From a virus, in IMG/VR virus record IMGVR_UViG_3300034190_003249, positions 1-23,161 of that record: a stretch of DNA of 23,161 nt. One strand, 5' to 3'. The number at the start of each line of letters is the position of its first letter. The first letter of the stretch is position 1. The notes below the pieces were generated by a model that made no database searches, had not been told where the DNA came from, and saw only the letters and a program-made list of their open reading frames with translations. A program made the translations under genes and the position numbers. Positions 22,064-23,161 of the stretch are shown here, one piece after another.

Positions 22064-23059
22064 ATGTCACGTACTACCTATGCACCTAAAGAATCATACA
22101 CTGGTAACGGTGCTACCTCCGCTTATACTTTTGATTTTAAAGTTGAAGCTAAAACTCAACTCTTAGTTGTTGTTCTTGATGACACAGGTGTTGAAGTTGA
22201 AAGAGTTAGAGGTAATGATTTAGTTTATCTAAGTTCAGTTACACTTAACACAGGTGGAGGCGGTACTGTAAATTTAGTCGCTAACCTAACCACCGATTAT
22301 ACAATATATTTATTACTAGCTAACGATACTCCGACTCAGGTTTATGAGTTTAGAAATAAGAATAGTTTTACTCTTAAACGTTTTGAAGATGCTCTTGATT
22401 TTATTCTTGGTGCTGTTCAACGTTTAACCTTTCTAAGTTTAGGATCATTAAGAATTAGTGATACAGATGATGAGACTCTTTTCGATGCTCAACTCCCTGA
22501 AGGTGTAGCTTCTAATGGTGAAGCTATTCTACAAGTTAATAGTGCCGGTACTGGTTTTGAGTTTGGAATATCATCTTCAACTATTGCTGCAAATGTTGCT
22601 GCCGCTGCTGCAAGTGCTTTAGCCGCTTCAAATAGTGAGACAGCCGCAGGTGTTAGTGAAACTGCTGCCGCTGCGAGTGCCGTTGATGCTGCCGCTAGTG
22701 CCGCTGCTGCTCTTGCTGCTAGTGTAGGTTATACTCCTAGTGCTGTTCAGACTTTAGGTGCTGCAGGAGAAATTGTAATTGTTTTAACTTCAAGACAACA
22801 CGTTAGAGTAAAATCAAGCGGTGGAATTTTAGCATTATCTACAACTCCTTTCGGAACAGATCCTGCATTATTTCAAGATGGGATGGAAATTGTAGTTGAA
22901 TGTGATGATGCTGCTAACTATCACAATCTTCTGGAGTTAGATGGGCAGTACGGATTCCAAGGGAACGGAGGCTTACCGCTTAAGTTTCCAAACATAATTA
23001 CATTTTTATACAACGAAACAAAAGAAAGATTCTTAGTTAAATCTACAGGAGCATTTTAA
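22064..23059 (+). CDS. Tail fibre protein with T7-type N-terminal attachment domain
   Basis: A 331-residue fibre. Residues 1-150 resemble the T7 gp17 N-terminal domain that docks on the tail (YTGNGATSAYTFDFKVEA, then DYTIYLLLANDTPTQVYEF, then FTLKRFEDALDFILGAVQRL). A short linker leads to an alanine/serine-rich rod, about residues 173-222, with repeating A-x2-SA-x2-A units (AAAASALAASNSETAA), a trimeric coiled-coil shaft. The last 110 residues are a beta domain (VQTLGAAGEIVIVLTSRQHV, LDGQYGFQGNGGLPLKFPNI). The protein is shorter than T7 gp17, so it may be a complete small fibre or an adaptor for another receptor-binding protein. AAGGA at 22052-22056 is spaced 7 from the ATG. Confidence 0.85.
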   Translation: MSRTTYAPKESYTGNGATSAYTFDFKVEAKTQLLVVVLDDTGVEVERVRGNDLVYLSSVTLNTGGGGTVNLVANLTTDYTIYLLLANDTPTQVYEFRNKNSFTLKRFEDALDFILGAVQRLTFLSLGSLRISDTDDETLFDAQLPEGVASNGEAILQVNSAGTGFEFGISSSTIAANVAAAAASALAASNSETAAGVSETAAAASAVDAAASAAAALAASVGYTPSAVQTLGAAGEIVIVLTSRQHVRVKSSGGILALSTTPFGTDPALFQDGMEIVVECDDAANYHNLLELDGQYGFQGNGGLPLKFPNIITFLYNETKERFLVKSTGAF

Positions 23060-23060
23060 T

Positions 23061-23161
23061 ATGAAAGCATTACTTAATTTACTAATACTATTTTTAATAA
23101 CCTTCACATCTCTTGGTAACGCTAGAGTGATTGAAGCGTTGGAAGATATTACAATCTCTCC
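23061..23161 (+). CDS. Start of an exported protein (cut by the window edge)
   Basis: Only the first 33 codons are present. They encode a clear signal peptide: MKALLNLLILFLITFTSLGN, then AR. There is one lysine, a long hydrophobic core and a likely signal peptidase I site after GNA (residue 21). The mature protein starts RVIEALEDITIS. The gene starts one base after the tail fibre stop codon ends, without a clear ribosome binding site, so translation is probably coupled to the fibre. Export suggests a lysis protein (such as a secreted endolysin or spanin component), an envelope protein or another exported structural protein; the visible part cannot decide. Confidence 0.65.
   Translation, partial: MKALLNLLILFLITFTSLGNARVIEALEDITIS

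Noticed and set aside
22583-22729. GCTGCC-rich DNA in the tail fibre gene as a possible tandem DNA repeat
   Set aside because: It encodes an alanine/serine-rich fibre shaft; the repetition is at protein level with varied codons, not a DNA-level repeat array.
471-23059. No TAG stop codon among 25 complete genes, raising the idea of amber recoding
   Set aside because: The genes read through cleanly in the standard code without in-frame TAG, and about half of the stops are fixed as TGA or TAA by ATGA, GTGA or TAATG overlaps. The absence is explained by overlap constraints and AT-rich preference for TAA.
22740-23059. Possible variable region of a diversity-generating retroelement, as in BPP-1
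   Set aside because: The fibre tip is not C-type-lectin-like, and neither a reverse transcriptase nor a template repeat is present in the window.

Overview
This window is the late (packaging and morphogenesis) half of a tailed phage or prophage genome with podovirus-type virion genes. All 26 genes recognised (25 complete, one cut by the right edge) lie on the plus strand and are tightly packed. The DNA is AT-rich and favours AGA, CTT, TCT and GCT codons. The ribosome binding sites and the two Sec-type signal peptides fit a low-GC, probably Gram-negative host. The host cannot be named from this sequence. The capsid genes look like the Bordetella phage BPP-1 lineage (a GP20-type major capsid protein plus Bbp16-like and Bbp19-like proteins). 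The portal, tail and ejection proteins are of the broader T7 type.

Region by region. Positions 1-470 hold no convincing gene. They carry four copies of a 13-bp palindromic motif (consensus TGAACAwTGTTCA) and sigma70-like promoter elements just before the first gene, so this is probably the control region of the late operon. From 471 to 4590 come the two terminase subunits. Between them lie eight small genes, nearly all joined by ATGA or TAATG overlaps: a HAD-type phosphatase, a one-helix membrane protein, and three tiny cysteine-containing (zinc-ribbon-like) proteins. From 4571 to 7083 are a GNAT-like acyltransferase, a small coiled-coil protein and the portal. From 7106 to 10771 is the head module: an exported Cys-rich structural-type protein, a Bbp19-like protein, scaffold, major capsid, Bbp16-like cement protein and a small basic protein. 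From 10798 to 22060 are the tail adaptor (gp11-like), tail nozzle (gp12-like) and three internal or ejection proteins (gp14-, gp15- and gp16-like), the last a 1922-residue protein with a lysozyme-like domain at its C-terminus. From 22064 onward are a short T7-type tail fibre and the start of another signal-peptide protein.

Working together: TerS and TerL load DNA through the portal into a capsid built from the major capsid protein on the scaffold and stabilised by the cement protein. The adaptor, nozzle and fibre form the short tail. The three internal proteins would leave the virion at infection to form a conduit across the cell envelope, with the lysozyme-like domain opening peptidoglycan. 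Two hairpin terminators flank the cement-protein gene, and a third hairpin overlaps the adaptor ribosome binding site, which suggests expression is tuned inside one long transcript.

The least ordinary items are the palindromic operator family at the left edge, the chain of tiny genes between the terminase subunits, and the abundant-looking exported Cys-rich protein between portal and scaffold. No CRISPR array, tRNA, insertion sequence, integrase or reverse transcriptase was seen.
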